In this document: positions 6,273-7,272 of the stretch, piece by piece | Numbering within the stretch: the stretch's first letter is position 1 | How the letters are laid out: each line of letters starts with the position of its first letter | Origin: Dehalococcoidia bacterium | Lineage (GTDB): Bacteria; Chloroflexota; Dehalococcoidia; Lucifugimonadales; Lucifugimonadaceae | Reading direction: 5' to 3' | Assembly (NCBI GenBank): GCA_028278465.1 | Contig: JANQEF010000127.1 | Location: forward strand, 1 to 7,272 | DNA length: 7,272 bases | Position numbers and translations under genes: made by a program | The notes under the pieces: generated by a model | Told to the model about the DNA's origin: nothing | Seen by the model: only the letters and a program-made list of their open reading frames with translations | The model's database searches: none

Positions 6273-7043
6273 TCAGTTGGTCGGGGCGGCCCGGCCGCCG
6301 CCGAAGTCGCCGCGTCCGCCCTGTCCGCCGCCCCCGAACCCACCCTGGCCACCGCCAAACCCGCCTTGAGGCAGGCCAAGCGAGTCGCCGCACTGGCTCA
6401 GCGCCGTGAATATCTCCTGTTGAGAGACCTCAGAGATGTCGGTGACCGGGCGGCCGAGCGCGTTCTGCACGCACTCGTTCTGCAGGAGCTCTGCGAAGCG
6501 GTCGCCTCCGGCTCCGTCGGTTGGCGGTCCCTGGCCATCGCCGAACGGCCTGCCGCCGGGCTGTGCGTCACCGCCACACTGTTCGAAGACCGCCTGTCGC
6601 TGCTCTTGCGTCAGGTCGGCGAACTCTGCGCCGCTGACGCCTATAGCGTCCTCGATGCACACCGGATCGAAGCCTGCGACGATGCCGCGCCCTCCGGGTC
6701 CGCCCTCACTGCACTCCTCGAAGATCCGTGTGCGTTCGGCGTCGGTGACGTCTCCGAAACCGGTGACCGTGCGCCCCAGCACCAGCTCGACACAGTCAGG
6801 ATCGAGGCCACCGTTGGCGGGCTCGTCGCGGTTGCCGGCCGATGGCGCGCCGCCATTGCCTGTCGGCTCCGTTCCGCCGCCTGCTGTCTCCCCGGAATCT
6901 CGGTCGGCAAGCGGGAGTGATGCAGCCGGTTCATCATCGGGAACGGTCGTTGCGTTGCCGCTGTCAGTTCCGCATGCCACCGCGGCCACGAGGAACAGGG
7001 CCGAAATCGCCAGCAGGAACCAGGTCTTTCTTTTCGTGAGCAC
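6273..7043 (-). CDS. Lipoprotein with three Cys-x26-Cys repeats and Gly-rich tail
   Basis: A 256-residue lipoprotein I cannot place in a named family. The signal peptide (basic MLTKRK, hydrophobic core) ends in lipobox A-V-A-C with lipidated Cys24. Residues 25-80 are a disordered Gly/Asp/Pro-rich linker. Three repeats follow, each bounded by cysteines with identical spacing: C84-C111, C129-C156 and C191-C218. Each has Gly six residues after the first Cys, and the first two share a D-(V/L)-T...R...(I/V/A)-F-E-(E/Q)-C ending. Each probably forms a small disulfide-closed helical unit. Residues 226-251 are a Gly/Gln/Phe-rich tail. The start is GTG at 7043 with only a weak GGA 8 bases upstream; no in-frame ATG was seen upstream. 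It is first in the exporter operon, 11 nt before the adaptor, so a role as exporter accessory, sensor or cargo binder is plausible but unproven. Confidence 0.85.
   Translation of the reverse strand: MLTKRKTWFLLAISALFLVAAVACGTDSGNATTVPDDEPAASLPLADRDSGETAGGGTEPTGNGGAPSAGNRDEPANGGLDPDCVELVLGRTVTGFGDVTDAERTRIFEECSEGGPGGRGIVAGFDPVCIEDAIGVSGAEFADLTQEQRQAVFEQCGGDAQPGGRPFGDGQGPPTDGAGGDRFAELLQNECVQNALGRPVTDISEVSQQEIFTALSQCGDSLGLPQGGFGGGQGGFGGGGQGGRGDFGGGRAAPTN
6294..6365 (-). repeat. Low-complexity tract encoding the lipoprotein's Gly-rich tail
   Basis: Twenty-four codons dominated by GGN, with Phe, Gln, Arg and Asp interruptions (GGFGGG and GGQGG units). It is the same kind of tail, made of the same codons, as the one ending the next gene in the operon. 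Confidence 0.65.
6390..6794 (-). repeat. Three Cys-bounded repeats inside the lipoprotein gene
   Basis: Repeat 1 is encoded at 6711-6794, repeat 2 at 6576-6659 and repeat 3 at 6390-6473. Each unit is exactly 84 nt (28 residues from Cys to Cys inclusive). They are separated by Gly-rich linkers of 17 and 34 residues. The protein pattern is conserved while the DNA has clearly diverged, so the duplication is old. Confidence 0.8.
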
Positions 7044-7069
7044 AGTTCTGGTCCGTTTTGTTTCGTTTG

Positions 7070-7092
7070 CGGGCCCGTCATTACGGACCCGT
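7070..7092. repeat. Direct repeat in the divergent promoter region
   Basis: CGGGCCCGT (7070-7078) and CGGACCCGT (7084-7092) are a 9-bp direct repeat with one mismatch and a 14-bp period, 27-49 bases upstream of the lipoprotein GTG. The first copy contains a self-complementary CGGGCCCG. It may be a regulator site for the exporter operon; there is no direct evidence of function. Confidence 0.25.
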
Positions 7093-7129
7093 GTTGGACC
7101 AATACTTGCCCACCCTCTTTCAGTTGCTG

Positions 7130-7161
7130 TTGGAGTCGGATTGGAAAGTTCTAATACTTTC
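7130..7161. promoter_or_regulatory. Candidate operator: 11-bp-spaced TTGGA repeats and a 6+6 dyad
   Basis: TTGGA occurs at 7130 and 7141, one helical turn (11 bp) apart, and a third copy is at 7094. The second copy runs into the perfect inverted repeat GAAAGT-6 bases-ACTTTC (7144-7149 and 7156-7161), which ends 31 bases before the response-regulator ATG. AATACTT also occurs twice, at 7101 and 7153. Head-to-tail half-sites about 11 bp apart are typical of OmpR/PhoB-family regulators. TTGGAG (7130) with TAATAC (7152) at 16-bp spacing could be a weak promoter for the regulator. Confidence 0.35.
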
Positions 7162-7192
7162 TGGACGCCCCGGCGCGAGAATCAAAACTGTT

Positions 7193-7272
7193 ATGCGAGT
7201 GCTGATAGTCGAAGACGAGCCCGGTATCCGGCAGACGATGCGCCGCGTTTTCGAACGCGAGGGCTACCAGAA
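7193..7272 (+). CDS. Two-component response regulator, N-terminal fragment
   Basis: The first 26 codons of a plus-strand gene that leaves the window at the right edge. MRVLIVEDEPGIRQTMRRVFEREGYQ, read from 7193, is the start of a receiver (CheY-like) domain: beta-1 hydrophobic LIV, the acidic pair Glu7-Asp8 that binds Mg2+, and helix 1 ending in the typical EREGY. The phospho-acceptor Asp (near residue 50) and any output domain lie outside the window. OmpR-type is the commonest possibility but is not shown. No strong Shine-Dalgarno sequence precedes the ATG. The gene is divergent from the exporter operon across 149 nt, and a histidine kinase gene may follow it. The family is certain, the subfamily is not. 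Confidence 0.9.
   Translation, partial: MRVLIVEDEPGIRQTMRRVFEREGYQ

Noticed and set aside
1..7272. CRISPR array, insertion sequence or toxin-antitoxin pair
   Set aside because: No regularly spaced long direct repeats, transposase motifs, terminal inverted repeats or small paired genes were seen. The repeats present are within proteins or are short regulatory-size elements.

Overview
The window is a GC-rich bacterial segment with seven genes on the minus strand and one divergent gene entering at the right edge. GTG starts, strongly GC-biased third positions (long shadow frames on the other strand) and many lipoprotein signals fit an environmental Chloroflexota bacterium. The exporter adaptor, with a Trp-containing insert in its coiled coil and a Phe-Gly-rich tail, also resembles adaptors I recall from that phylum. 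The assignment is inference, not proof. I see no rRNA, complete tRNA, CRISPR array, transposase or integrase, and no gene-free stretch over 300 bases. The largest gaps are 7044-7192, 2199-2321 and 135-244.

Right part (2322-7272): a four-gene minus-strand operon. A GTG-started lipoprotein (6273-7043) carries three repeats with identical Cys-26 residues-Cys spacing and a Gly-rich tail. It is followed after 11 nt by a MacA/HlyD-type adaptor (4309-6261), then by a MacB/LolD-type ATPase (3542-4312) through a GTGA overlap, and by a MacB/FtsX permease (2322-3545) through an ATGA overlap. Divergently, a response regulator begins at 7193. The shared 149-nt region holds a perfect 6+6 dyad and TTGGA repeats 11 bp apart, so the regulator is a plausible controller of the exporter. 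The overlaps and matching Gly-rich tails suggest that lipoprotein, adaptor, ATPase and permease work as one envelope assembly. The substrate is not visible.

Middle (1521-2198): a small secreted helical protein with an internal duplication (52-residue period) and a Gly/His/Arg-rich tail, ending in a strong 12-bp terminator hairpin.

Left part (1-1485): a five-helix membrane protein of unknown function followed by a YceI-domain lipoprotein, probably one transcript. Beyond the YceI stop there is a sequence matching the T-arm of a tRNA (possible att-site remnant), then the start of another lipoprotein running off the left edge.

Overall this is an envelope/export neighbourhood: six of the eight genes encode exported or membrane proteins. 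The least-described parts are the Cys-repeat lipoprotein, its tail similarity to the adaptor, and the adaptor's inserted tip domain.
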